From Trema orientale (Eukaryota > Streptophyta > Magnoliopsida > Rosales > Cannabaceae), in NCBI GenBank assembly GCA_002914845.1, contig JXTC01000008.1, positions 744,300 to 808,299 of the forward strand: a stretch of DNA of 64,000 bases, written 5' to 3'. Below are positions 33,149 through 46,205 of the stretch, in pieces. Numbering within the stretch: the first letter of the stretch is position 1; every line of letters begins with the position of its first letter. Below the pieces are notes generated by a model. The model searched no databases. It had not been told where the DNA came from and saw only the letters and a list, made by a program, of their open reading frames with translations. Position numbers and translations under genes: made by a program.

Positions 33149-36100
33149 CTAGCCGCCAATGTAGCCCAGCCAGTGAAGGATCACTGCTAAAATAAGCATG
33201 ACTATTGCCAATATCATGCCAGGCCTACCCAGAAGCCAATTCTTCGTCTTCTTAACGCCTTCCACTCCCCTTTGCATCCTATCAGCCCATCGCATCTGTA
33301 ACAAGAAGTTTTAGGACGATTAACTTTCAAACTCGTATTAATAATAGGAAAAGACAACAAAGTCTTGACAGTTGACTCCATTAAGGCCACAAGTAAAGCA
33401 TACTGGATAATTATAAAACAGTCTCGCTGAGTTCTGAAAAACTCTCAGTGAATCCTATCAGTCGAACAGTTCATGTAATAGAAATTTTAGAAAAGCCACA
33501 TAACCGACCATAGTGGTGCAAGAAATTGGTTCAAGTTAACGTGACTTGGCTCACAATCTCACAAGCTCTCAGAAAGATGAACTACATGAGTATCATATCC
33601 TATCACTAACACAGCACCAGGCTGAAAAAATTAAAGCAAGTTAACCTTTTAAAAGAAACTTGGTGCATCTTAATATGATTATTTTAGTGCCCCAATCTTG
33701 CTAATCAAGACTTCCTTGTAATTAAAAAAACGAGTGAACAAGAAACATTGAAAAATTGAATAATGTAAAGCCAAACTTGGATTCTAAAATCTAAGAAGGT
33801 ACCATTTTATCCAAGTCCTCTGGTGATAAAGATGACATTGCTTGTTGAGCTTTCTCTGCATCTTCTCGGGAAAGCTTAAAGCCAAATTGCTCGCCCATGT
33901 TTGCCATCATTTCTGGGCTCATATTCTTTATCATTGACGTGAACATCTGCAAATCACATTTAACCAAAATTTTACGGACATGCTAAAAAGATCATATAAA
34001 TGTTTTTCCTATTATGCAAGCTAGGCAACAAATGAAAATATTGTCAACTCATAATTTAGGCCTTACTCTACGAAACAACCCATGTAAATTGGCTCAAGGG
34101 ATGATAACAAAAGCTAATACAATGATACAATATCCTGAAAACTAATGTCACTCTTAACAAATAGGGAAATGGTGCAACATTTGTACAGTTAAGTCTTGAC
34201 AAAATCATTTAAATGCTGCATTTGCCTGTCATAAGAGAGTGCAGCCTAAGTGCTCTCTTCTAGAATCTTGCACATGAAGATAACCTACCTTTCTTTAAGT
34301 CTTGCATTAACAATTTCGTGGGGAAAAACTCATAAATTGAAATTTAAAAATCACATAAAAGGCTTCAAAAGATGATTAAAACTAGAGAGAATTTTATGAA
34401 GACGAAAATGTCTCATGTTATATAAGGTGTAAAATGGCAAACCTGTCGCATAGCTGGATCTTTCATTTGGTTTCTCATCTGTTCTTGCATATCAGTAGTT
34501 GAGGCGGGGAAACTTGACTGAGGTGGAACACTTCTTGAATTTGAAAATGTACCGTGAGAACTGCTTTCACCTCCAACATTAGTTTCATCAACAACAGAAC
34601 TTCCCTGGCCTGCTGAATATCTTAAACCACTATCTGAACTGGGTCCAGCTGCATTTACAGCTGTCGGCATTGGAAATGAGCCGTTTCCTCGCAAATTTGA
34701 TGCCATTTGAAACATCTTCTGAAGTTCCTCTGGTGGCATTTTACTCATCATATCAGAGGCTGTTTTAAGCATGTCTGGTGACATATTTGAAGGAACTGAC
34801 CCAGGTCTGAAACTGTCAAAATTACTACCAAAGGGGTTTCCCTTAAGACTTGGGTTATCACCCTGAAATGAGGAAGCCAATTCAAACATTTTTTGGAGTT
34901 CCTCAGCTGACATCTTGCCAATCATGTTTGATGCAGTCCTTACCATGTCAGCAGATACCTCTCCCGAATTTCCAGAATTTAAAGCAGCGAGAGTTTCAGG
35001 ATCAGCATTTGCAATGAATTTCTGGAATGATCTGTAAATATGCCAAACATACACAACAGAAAATCACTTGGAATGCTAACTCTGTGACTGAACACAATAG
35101 AAGGAAAAAAGAAGCAATAAAAGGAAGATGATAGCCTTGACAGTTTATAAAAAATTAAAAAACGAAAAGATCATAAGAAAATATTGTTTTCCAATTTATA
35201 AATGAAAAATCTTATTTGCATTTTAAGTTTTTTAAACTAAAAATCTTATTGCATTTTAGTTCAGCTCCAAGAAACCTCACAACAAAAGGGAGCCCCTAGA
35301 GGAGTAAGAAAGCACTTTCATAGTATATTAGAATCAGAATGCACTGTCAGCTTAGCTTCAGCATTAAAAGAAATGTCAAACAAAAACCTATTTACTTATG
35401 TAGACATATATCAGCACTAATATATTACGTATGAACTTGATATGTACAAACATATGAACAAACAAAACAAGATGAAAAGGGAACAAGAAGACCTATCATA
35501 AGAAAAACTTGCTTTTCAAGCAAGACATAGTATTTGTCCAACTTTTTTTGCTGACTAAGTTGCAAATTATACTAGAACTAACAGAGTAAATCCTATTTTC
35601 AATATCTTTTACAACCAACATTGGAAAATAAATAAAATATAAAATAAAATAAAAATAAAACACACACACAAAAAGGAAACAAAGAAAAACAAACAAACAA
35701 ACAAAACAAAACAAAAGACTCAAAAATCTGGCAGCAGGTAAATATAAAAGGTCAATTATATTTATTGTATATTCATGCTCCAAAATTTAAAATTCCTATA
35801 CTAATGTATTGATTATGTTACCAGTATGAACATCCAAATTTCTAGTGGAAGATACCAACCTCATAGTTTCAGGATCATTTTTTAAAGCCTGCAAATGCTC
35901 AGAATTGGTTGACAAGCCACCATTGGTAACCATTCTTTCAGTTTTATCCTCGTCATTAATTTCCTGTGATTGTGTCACTGAATACTGTGTCGAGCTTTTA
36001 TTGTCAGGAGAAGAAACAGTCTCATCTTCTTCTTCATTTATTTCTTCAATTACTAAACCTATAAGCCAATCAAAATTTCAGAAATACAAAAGAAATTACA

Positions 36101-39100
36101 AATTTTAGCATAAAACCTCATAAAAAACGATGAACTAAGAAAAACCGAAAATAAAGATAAGTATAAAGCAACAAACCTCTTCCAGCCAGTTTGCCACCCT
36201 CTTTAGCTAATCTTTCCTCGGCATCCCTGTTAGAACAATATATGCTAGTTAAATATCAGGGGGGAAAAAAAGAACCAAGAAATGTTGTTTTGCTATATAA
36301 ATAAAAAAAATAAAAAAAGAGCTCACACCTCAAGACAGCTGCAATGGTTTCATCATCAGGAGAAACTTCATGTGCCTTGCTAAGATCAGAGACAGCATCC
36401 TAACGACAAGAATGTTCATCACAGAACACAGAGAGGTTAGCAGGCAATCACATAAGCTAAACTCCTTCAGAAGACACTTAAAAAAAGACTCACTTGTAAT
36501 AGACCTAGTTCTTTATATGCTTGACCCCTCCGGTAAAGTGCTTTCACATTTTTCACATCATATCCCAATACCTATAACAATGAAAAAACAAAATTTAAGT
36601 AGGGGAAAACTTGACACCATGAGCAGAAAAATAAACTAACAAGCATCAATGATTTGGTTATATCTGCATATACGTCCTGAAACAATTAAAACAAAATTTT
36701 CAAACCAGACATGAAGACATGAAAAGGCAGGGATATATTAAAGACATCAAAAACCATTAATTTCTGGAAAAAAAAAAAAAAAAAAAAAACTTTTGTTGAT
36801 TGAAAATGAGAGACTGGAAGAGCAACGGTAGAGAACAAGCAGCCCTCTAGCATTGGTGCTCTTACTTCGAATGTTTTAAGTACAGATCACAGTAACCTTG
36901 TTAGAAAGCGTGACAGAAAGCAAAAGGAAAACAACTCCTCATACCTCAGAACCTTCTTTTATGCACTCATCAAACTGATTTGTCTTCAAGTAACATGACA
37001 TCAAGTTTAGTGAGCATGCCAACTGTAGCGCTTGGCCTTTCGATGATGGAATGCCTTTCAGATTCTTTTTTGCCTAAGATTTTAAACATGGAAATGAGAA
37101 TCATACTCCAATACAAACAGTTACATCAAAATTAGACAAAGTTCTCTTCTAGTAGGAAAAAAGAGTGGTCAAAGTGACAGTAAATATACTCACAAGCAAG
37201 TACTTCTGCAAAGCATCACTGTACTTTCCCTGGCTATGAAGCGCATTTCCCTGAAAAATTAAGAAATATATACATAAATTGTAACCGTGAAGAAACAAAC
37301 TAAAAGTTCAATATATTTTATCTGGTGGCTGATCTATGATGTTCTGATCTTTGTAAGCACAGCAGTTGTTCCCCCCCTCTCTCCTCTCCTCTCAAGTAGT
37401 GTTTGACACAGACATAACAAATCAAGTGATATAATAAATGTTTTCTAAGATGTTAGGGCCTTCAAAGAAGTTTTTAGTCCTCCGCTCAGTTTTTCCCTAG
37501 CACTCTATTCTCCATCTTTTCCTAAATAAAATTGCTCTACAGCCAAAATGTAATCGTAAAAGATTTAAAGGTCTAATGAAATATGTCATCCTTTGATCAG
37601 TATATAGTTTCTTTGTGCTTCTTAGACTCGTAAAGAAACCCATAATTTGGTCTTGTTGTGGAAAAAAAAAGAAATTGATAATCAAATTGTCAATAAATCA
37701 TACTTCTTTTTATTGTAGCTCTCTACTCCACTCTTTTATTCCATGTTCACAAAATGAGACGTGCCAAAACAATGTCATGATTAGAAACAAAAAGGGAGTG
37801 CTTGTCCTCTACATGACACTTGCAATTTAATAAAAGTTTTCTTTCACATCAAAAACATAAGAGTGTTTCAAAAAAAATAAAAATAAAAACACCTGCTCTC
37901 CGCTGATCAATAGCAGTAATATCTTATTTATTCCTTCCACCGGCAGCAATTTTGCCAAAATAAAGATTTCCTCACATTTATTGTGTTTACGCAAGTCCAT
38001 TAAACGCACATGAGTATATAACTAGAAACAAATGATTACATCTAGGAGATAAAGACTTTTTGGAATCTGCTTTAACTAGGAAGCCATGATCCCTTAAAAG
38101 GATACAAGTAATAAAGCAAAATGACATAAGCCATAACTAGTCCAAAATCCTTCTAGTCATATCCAGATAGTCAAAAGAAGATCCTAGAGCTAAGTTAGCC
38201 CCCTATCATTACTTAGTCGATCACATTCTCTGAAGCAACTAGCAAACTTGCGAGTTATAGTTAATGTCATTCTGCATAGTTCTTAACCTCCACATAAAGC
38301 AGTGTAGAATAATTTTTCCCTGCTGAATTGCCTCATTGGTCCTAAATACGAGTGTCTTACAGTTATTGTCATCTAAATCTCCAAACTAACATGAACAGGG
38401 CCTTTCGCCCTTTTCAGTACATCCCACCCCATGTTTATCTAAACCAAAGCTAAGATTGCTAATTCACATGGTGCTCGTATTCTTAAATACAGCTAGTGTG
38501 TCATTCAAATAAAATACTTCCTTCGGCAACATAAAAAATGTCAAAATCGATTCAAGACTCTTAGTAAATTGAACAAGAAGTCAAATAAATATTCACATTC
38601 ATGACTTAATGATAGGATAGCAATTTAGCTTCAGCACTAATTCTCATCTTGTTTGTGACCAACCTTAGACATTCTTACTTAACCATGTAAAATTGAATTT
38701 CAGTGGTACATTAAAAAATTGCTTAAAAGTAAAGCAAAAGAAAAGAAAAGAAAAGAAACCTGATTCTTCAGCATCTGAGCTGCATTTAATTCGTAAGTGA
38801 CCTGTGCATCAAGACGTGTACGCATAGCTGCTATCTCCTCAGATGATGAGTTAGCCATCTTCTCTCCAATCTCAGCCATCTCCTCTGGACGGGTATGCTT
38901 CAACTGTTCCGCTGCATACCTCAGGTCTTGAGGCCTCAAGTTCTTCATGCCTTCAGAGGCCATCTTCAATAACTCCGGATTAGCCATCATCTGCAAAGCC
39001 AATAAAGCACGATGACCATCACAAGCATCCCAATTAGGAAAGATTAAGCGAACTGAAATATAATGAAAATCCCAATAATCGAAAAAAACCAAATGCAGAG

Positions 39101-39976
39101 TACATACAAAATTAAATTACCATGGTTTTTCATTGCCACAATACAATGAGCTTAATAAAGAAGTAACAAATAGAACGTTTTCCTGACCCAATTTGGCATT
39201 TAAAAAGAAAAAAAAAAAACAATGTGTTACAAACATACCCAATTCTAAGATTTAATAAATTTTTATACTTTTATAAACTAACACCTAAGCAATCTTCCTC
39301 TCCAAGTGATACAGGCAAAATCCTACCAATTCAACCACATAAATCTGAATTATATTTCTCTTCTATCTTTTATTTACTCTTAGGGCATGTTTACTAATCT
39401 GTAATAAAGAGGAATGGGAATGGGAAAGGGAAAGGGAAAGGCATACCCTTCCTCACTCATTGTTTCTTGTTCCTCTCTATTCCCTTTCCCGTCCATTCCC
39501 TTTACGGATTATTAAACATGGCCTTAATGTATATTTGAATAAGTCTCTCGTCTCTATGTGAGTGTGTGTTCAACTAGTGTTGTCTATATCTAAATTAAGA
39601 TGTGAATATTCATAGATTGAATTCGACAATTATAGATTACTGTCTGATTTTTGGGGTCCAATTTGTCATTATCTTCTTTCGTACTAATGTACCCATCGAA
39701 TCTATTTAGTGGAATTTGAGTTTCTCTCACTTTTGAGGCAGCATTAATATCCAGTGAAATTCAAGTTCAGAAATTCAAATGCAAAAAATACATTTATATA
39801 TATTATGAAAAAGTAAGTAATTAAATTGAAGATATAAATAAATTCTGAAAGAGAAGCAATTGAGGGAGGGGATTAAGAATAGAGACCTGTTGTTGGATCT
39901 TGGCGAAGTCGGCAGGTGACATGCGACTCATCTGCTCCTGAGCGAGTCTGATCAACTCGGGATCCATCATGTCCAT
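33149..39976 (-). CDS. OEP61: TPR outer-membrane Hsp70 receptor, OEP61/TPR7 (594 aa, 11 exons)
   Basis: Exons from the 5' end: 39976-39887, 38990-38760, 37250-37194, 37073-36945, 36571-36494, 36399-36329, 36226-36177, 36058-35860, 35031-34443, 33946-33803, 33295-33149. All introns are GT-AG and the joined frame is open (1785 nt with stop). Residues about 100-220 form TPR repeats. The Hsp70 carboxylate-clamp residues can be seen: K105, N109, N149, K179, R183. Met/Glu-rich helical segments precede and follow the TPRs (for example EELQKMF twice). The last ~22 residues are hydrophobic ([12 protein letters not shown] near 573-584), a tail anchor. Arabidopsis OEP61/TPR7 sits in the plastid outer envelope or ER, binds Hsp70 and helps deliver precursors; the match is near full length, and this protein is a little longer. 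The first of three near-adjacent Met codons (39976) is chosen; MDPEL begins at the third of these (Met4). Confidence 0.92.
39383..39523. mobile_element. Tourist-like MITE in OEP61 intron 1 (141 bp, TSD TTA)
   Basis: TTA flanks both sides (39380-39382 and 39524-39526). The ends GGGCATGTTTACTAATC and, inverted, GGCCATGTTTAATAATCC match well. The interior is a set of AATGGGAAAGGGAAA phrases mirrored by 'tccctttcccgtccattcc', so the element can fold into one hairpin. The TIR resembles that of the nested elements at 4576-5518, so they may be one superfamily. It lies wholly inside intron 1 (38991-39886), away from the splice sites. Confidence 0.8.
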
Positions 39977-40178
39977 TCCCTTATATTATCTTCTTCTTCT
40001 TCTCTGACCCAACACAATCCGATCCAATTTCCCAAAACACAATAAATAAAAACAAAACCCAAATCTGATATCGGAATTGGGATACCAAATCTCGGATTTT
40101 CAATCTACTTTTCCCAGAGAAAATCAAGTAAATCGGTTATGGAGAAGATGATGCAGAGCAGTTGCGGGAATAATATAA

Positions 40179-40212
<34 letters not shown>

Positions 40213-40300
40213 GAAAAGGAAAAAATAGTGAGAGTGAAAGAGGAGGAAAAGAACAAAATTGGGGTCTGATTTGGAGAGGAGAGGGAAGTCGCCTACCAAA
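39977..40300 (-). promoter_or_regulatory. 5' leader and promoter region of OEP61
   Basis: The minus strand directly upstream of the start has GAAGAAGAAGA (39988-40002) and no ATG until the chosen start, so no upstream ORF is expected here. A (TA)n run of 24 bp (40187-40210), preceded by (GT)n, could act as or replace a TATA box, and is likely variable in length. The transcription start is not determined. Confidence 0.35.
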
Positions 40301-40398
40301 CCTGAATTATTTGAGTACGAATAATCTTCTTCTTATTTCTTCTCCTGCCTCTTATTTATTTATTTATTTATGAGCGTTTGGATTTGCAAATCTTATCG

Positions 40399-40756
40399 GG
40401 GCCCGTTTGTTTCAACCATTCCATTCTATTAGAATGGAAAATCCATTTGAATGAGTGTTTATTTCAACAACTCCAATTTTTCCATTCAAATGGTATTTTG
40501 GAATGTGTGTTTGTTTCAACAATTCAATTTTTCTATTCAAATGATTCATCAGTCACATCAACTATTTAAATGAGTTTTTGTGTCTTGGATGAGAATGGAG
40601 GGAAGAAAGTATTTTCAAATAGTCCATTCCAATACTCTCATTCTAATTACAACACATTCTAATATTTTTTCATTCAAATGTCTTCTATTCCAATTATAAT
40701 TCATTCTAGAATTTCCATTTAAATACACCCATTTGAACGGTGAACCAAACAGGGTC
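40399..40756. mobile_element. MITE-like element 5' of OEP61 (about 358 bp)
   Basis: The left GGCCCGTTTGTTTCAACC and the right end inverted (GACCCTGTTTGGTTCACC) are similar. The interior repeats 'tttcaaca(a/t)t', 'ccattcaaatg' and 'cattctaa' phrases in both orientations. No convincing TSD was found, so the borders are uncertain by a few bases. Confidence 0.5.
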
Positions 40757-41665
40757 ATTAGTATTTCACTCTGTGTTGGGTTTGCTAGACCCTACCGTAA
40801 CACTCCAATATGTACGCGTTCCCTCATTGTTAAATTACCTTTCTACCCCTCCTTTCTTCGTTCTTCTTTCTTCTTTCTTCTTTCTTCTTTCTTCGCTTCC
40901 TGTCCTTCTTTGTTCTTTTTGGTCTCTCCATTCAAGTTGGTAATTGTGGTCCACATCATCCGCCACTTGAAGGTGACTAGGAAGCACCTTTTTCTTTCCT
41001 AACTCTTGTAGAAACTGAAAAACAGGTTCACATAACTAAATAGATTCGATGGGTACATTAGTAAGGAGAGAATAAATAAATAAATATACTCTTGTAGTAA
41101 CTGAAAAAAAAGAAGGTTGTGTGCATTAGTAAATAGAGATTAACCCTTAAAAAAAATGTAAGATAAAAAAAAAAAAAAAACACTTGTAGAAACTTAAAAA
41201 AAAAAAAAAGGTTGTGTCTTGAATAACGGAATAGGATTAGAAAATTGAATTCCTAAAACTGGTACTTTCACTTGTTTGATTTGTTTTTATCAGATTAAAA
41301 ATGGGATTATTATTCCATCATAAGCTATAAGTATTTCTAAATTAAATGCTGAAAAGCTTATTTCTTTCCACATCCAATAAACTTTTTATATTATTTAGGC
41401 ATCGCACTGGTATTGATTTTTTTTTTTTTTTTTTTTGCCTCGTCTAAAATTGAAAAGGATAAATTTGAGTGTTGATTACTATCATTTTAAAGTATTTTTT
41501 TATTCTTTAATCCAAACTTTTAGAAGTCGTAAATGGGTTGGATACCCTCGGATCATTGAGATTTTCTTTCCCGTTTTTTTCTCCCCTAGTCTTCTTATAA
41601 AGTGCACTTCTTCGATAATTTCATTGATCATATGTTGATAATTTAAAGATGTTCTGTTATTACCT
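40757..41665. other. Spacer with simple repeats
   Basis: Contains (TTCTTTC)n at 40858-40898 and several A- or T-runs (41167-41180, 41419-41436). Reading frames here are low-complexity only. Confidence 0.45.
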
Positions 41666-41669
41666 TAGA

Positions 41670-44600
41670 CAACTTTTATTTTATTTTTAAGTAAAATAGT
41701 TGAGAAGATATATCAATTTGTAAATATTAATACGTAATTATTTCTATATTTGTCCCTAAAATTCGTTTATAAAAAAAAGTTGTTCATACATATATATATA
41801 TTTCTTATACATGGGGTCTTTTTTCAAAAAAATAAAAATTGTTGATTTCATTCATTCCATAGTGTTTTTTTTTCTTTTTTTGAAATACATTAATTCCATA
41901 GTTAAACAAACATAATAATTAGAGCAATTCTATTATTACTGGTGCCCAACACTACGTAAAAAATAACCGTAATAAACTGAATCTCATATAGGTTCATCTG
42001 AAAGTATAATTATAATCACCCAGATTCATACAGTGTATAGTGTACATAGTGCTCATTTGCTTCATATACATGCTACATATGTGTTGGTAAGTGGATGATC
42101 ACAATTTTTTGTTTGGAAAGGTTTCTTCTAGTTCTCAACATGGATGTGATTAAACTTCATTCTTGCTGCAATTGTGTATTAATTGATTATCTAATTTGAA
42201 ATCATTGAAGGTATAATCAGTTTTCATTCAATGGTAGATGAAAATGAGGACTTTTTGCTTTAATTTTGTGGATTTTATTTGTTTATGTCAACTTATGATT
42301 CATGGTTATGTTTATGAATTCCTGACGTGTTGGTGCACATGTAGGACATTTTTTTATGGTCAAATCTGACCTATTAAATCGCACGAAAGTTGTCTAAATT
42401 GGTCTCTTGTTGTATTATTAATAAGGGTGGGTCTATTGTTACCTTCATGTCTACTCTCTCTACCCTATTTCTTAAACCACACATTTAAAAAAATATGTAA
42501 AGACTAACTACTAATTTCTATATCCTTAGTTTTTCCAAAATTATCTCCTAACCTAATTTTCTTTCTCCTCTTCCCACCCCCTTCTCCCTCCCTCTCTTAC
42601 GTTCTTTCTTTCTCTTCCCAACCTCTACTCTCATGTTTTTCTTTCTCTATCCATATTTATCTCTAGGCTCTACCCAAATCGGAGACAAAACCTTCTTATT
42701 ATCCCACCATAGATACTGAATTTGGCCAGAAATACTCGTAACTAATCTTTTGTGATTATACAAAGATATTATTAGATAGTGAACGGAGTTATTTCAAACT
42801 ATTTTCAAAGTAAAGTTCGAAAGAAAATAAAGAATAGTGGGGACATCTCATTGATACTAATGAATCTACTTGAAACTCCATTATTCTAGTACTTCGCTGA
42901 TCTTTTCAATATAATCACTTGTTTTATTCTTGACGTGTATTTTAGATTAAATGTGGTGTTTGGTGCACATGTAGGATTTTTTTTTAACGTCGAATATGAC
43001 CTATTATATGCTGGTGTTTACTGGAATAAATTTCTAGAAAATATTTTTATAAAATCATTTTCAAGAACACCATAGTTTTGTAAAATTAAGAAACGCAGCA
43101 GAATTGGTCATTTAAATTTTTTTTTTTTACAAAATATTTCGGATCGTGATCTAACATAAATTAACTCTTGACCTAGACAAGAACAATACCCGGATTCGCT
43201 CCATAACTTTCTCGTATTCCCGTCTATTCTCGAAAGCTGTTTGACTGAACCGGTGGGTGGTCACCTTCTTGATTCCCAACAAAGAGATCCGCAGAAGAAC
43301 AAGAAGATAATATCCTCGAACCGATTTCTCCGGGATGGCCGAAACACCAAGGACAGTAAATCCCTAGTGGTGGCCGATTTTCTATGCTCTCTCTCTCTAT
43401 GTTTTTTCGTGTAACACTCTCTTCACAAAGGGTGTTTCATGTGTAGTTCATATTCTATATAGTTAGAAAACTTTTCTCTTAACTACAGAGAGATTAGTAA
43501 ACCCTAATGGGCTTGTTGGGCTCAACGGATCATCAAATAACTATTGGACTTTAATTTGAGCTAGACAGGAGACCAGATGGATCCATAAAGCCAAAGCTCC
43601 GATGGACCATATACTCACTATCATAATTAACTCTTAATTATGATTGGGCCTTGTCCATTAATATTGGGGCACACCACTATAGGCCCAATATTTAACTCTT
43701 GGACTAAATGTTATTTATTTTTCTGTGAAGCTTATTAATAATTAATTAGCTTGATCCATTTAGCATAAACTATACCTGCAGACATGCCCCCAATGCAATG
43801 CCGTACTAGTAGGGTGAAATTACCGTATTATCCCTCTAGTACATATTTACCTTTGAGTTGCCATTTTTTATCTAATGGATAATAGTTGACTATGGTGTTT
43901 GTATCTGCTCATACTAACACAGTCAAATTCACATAATGAATACCGAGGCCCTGGTTTATATTATCCAAGTACTTGAAAAAACTCAAAGTAACATTAAATA
44001 CATGGTGTCCATTATGAGAAACGTTCTACATATTTCATATACCTTATCTTCCAAGATACCGGAGTTCGAACCATAAATCGGAACTAGTCCTTTAGTAACT
44101 CAAAAAGACAAAACACATGAAAGTAAGTTCGTTAATCACTAGAATTAAGGTCTTCTACAATAGTGCTAGATTAGTAAAATTAGAAATTTGAGTTATGGCA
44201 CTTAACCTCAAATTCTAATTCACTAGGTCATATTCGATACTATTATAACTTTCTTATAACACACTAGTGTTTCTATCCGAAGACTCACTTCGATAATTAG
44301 AGACTTCATTAATTAAATAGACAACACTGCATTCTATGGCATAGTAAAGTATTCCATCTTCAATATGCAGAATGCGAACAATTTAATTTAGACATAATGA
44401 AATAAAGAATATAATATCTCCCACATATGAAATTATCATACTAATAATTCTTTATTACTCATTTCATGTCTTGGAATCTTTTAGATGCTTGCATAAAATA
44501 AACATACACATCACATGTATATCAATGGGACATAAATGAAATAGAAATTCATAACATGAAATTTATTAATAAGAAATAGATAATAATAAATAATCCAATA

Positions 44601-44935
44601 AATATTGTTTATAATGTCTAAATAATAAACTGCTTTATAGGACATTATTCCAACATTATATCGCAAGAAAGTTGTCTAAATTGGTCTTTTCTTGTGTTAT
44701 TAGTTAATACTTCATTCAACATCACTTATATTTAAGTAAAAATTGTGGAAAAGATATATCAATTCGTAAATATTAAAAAATAATAATTTCTATATTTGTC
44801 CCAAAAATATTTTATGAAAAAGTTGTTTTTATATACAAATATTTTTCTATGTATAGGGTATTTGGTAGAAAAGAATAATAATTTGTTAACTCTAATTATT
44901 CCGTAGTTAACTAAACATAATAATTTTGATTTAGA
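41670..44935. repeat. Large diverged duplication with an LTR inserted in one copy
   Basis: Two pairs of similar segments frame this region. 41670-41935 matches 44720-44935 ('gatatatcaatt(t/c)gtaaatatta', 'atttctatatttgtccc', 'gttaa(a)caaacataataatt'). 42322-42420 matches the sequence obtained by joining 42952-43008 to 44656-44755 (both have 'tggtgcacatgtagga', 'gacctatta' and 'gaaagttgtctaaattggtct'). The order suggests repeated units of an old element or local duplications. No coding content is seen. Confidence 0.7.
43009..44655. mobile_element. Solo LTR (1647 bp, TSD TTATA)
   Basis: It begins TGCTGGTGTTTACTGG and ends GACATTATTCCAACA, i.e. TG...CA termini. TTATA flanks it on both sides (43004-43008 and 44656-44660). 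The unoccupied counterpart of the target lies at 42322-42420, which confirms the borders. No primer-binding site or internal domain follows, so it is a solo LTR. A C/T-rich run at 43388-43399 and sequence of balanced composition (43190-43400) lie in its first quarter. Confidence 0.8.
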
Positions 44936-45954
44936 TCTAAGAAAAAAGAATGATGGCTTAGAACTTGATTCCAAAGACAACCAAAAAGTGAATTGGTTTT
45001 TTCTTTCATTTATAATCCTAAGTGTAAACTGTTTTTTTTTTTTCACTCTACTTTCATTAATAACAAAAGAATAGTACAATACATGTCAAAAAACTCTCGA
45101 GTACAAAGCGGACATCTATAATAAACTGGTTAAAATCATTGTAGGAATTTTGTGTACTAGGGTCCTCGTAAAATCGACCAAAATTTAGAGAACTCATATG
45201 GTTTGCTATTGATTCTCTACTTCTATTGGCTTGTTATGACTCTTCGCTCAATATTTATTAGTGGTGTCTCTCACTTCAAATCTAATTGCTATTAGAGGGC
45301 AAATAGTATCATATAAACTATCTATATCTAAATTAGAAATAATACAGATTTAGATGATAACCACATTAAAAGGATCAAAAACATCATATTCTAATTATGG
45401 TATGAGAGTTCTCCGAAAAGATTGACTAAAATGGACCGAAAAAAGAAAAGATGGATAATTATATTACAGTGATACTCTAAAAATAAGGAATGCCAAAGTT
45501 ACCTTTATGATTTCTCGGATAGCATAGGTAACTTGATAAGATATCCATGGTATTCTTTTTCTTTTCAATTTCTCTAGATTCTATGCGTAACCTGTTAAGA
45601 TCCTTCGAGTACTTTTTTCTTTTTACTACATGGAATATTTAACTCCTATTTTAATTTCCCGAGGATATCATAAGTATCGTAGTAGGAGACCTATGATAGT
45701 TGTTGATTTCTCTTTAATTTTTTTTTTGTAAGGAACACCAAAGTCCAAATTTATTGAATTTTGGATTTTCTTCTTTAACAAAATGAAAATGGATATAATA
45801 TTTTTATATATTTATGTATTTTAGTCAAGAAAATATTTTATTTATAGTTTTTATAATTTTTTGGTATTTATTAAATTAAATTTATGCCAAAAAAATTATA
45901 TAGCTACAATTTGGATATCTTTTTTACAAACTAGTTATTATTTTTAATCACGCA
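44936..45954. other. A+T-rich spacer, nothing recognised
   Basis: No coding pattern or repeat border. The phrase 'cttgataagatatcc' and its variant 'cctgttaagatcc' (45530-45606) hint at a decayed local duplication. Confidence 0.4.
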
Positions 45955-46165
45955 TATTGTGCCTGATATCTGTGTCTATCATGCCATGTATCGTGCATAT
46001 GCCCATACTTGTGTCATGTCAGTTCGGACGTATTTACTTGTGTCGTGTCAACCCAAGTATGGTTACTTATCGTGGTGCAGTACCCGATATGGTTATTAAT
46101 CATGTCATACAGGCTTATAATCGTGTTGTGCCAGTGTTAGTTCATTAGTGTCACCTAATTCGACA
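45955..46165. repeat. Fragment of the GTGTCGTG repeat family
   Basis: Dense variants of 'cttgtgtcgtgtca', 'catgccatgtatcgtgc' and 'tcgtgttgtgcc' match the composition of 9618-10264 and the ends of 31367-32455. The ends typical of those elements were not found, so this is a fragment. Confidence 0.5.
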
Positions 46166-46205
46166 TTATTAATTTAGACATTGATATACTTATTGCAACT
46201 ATAAA

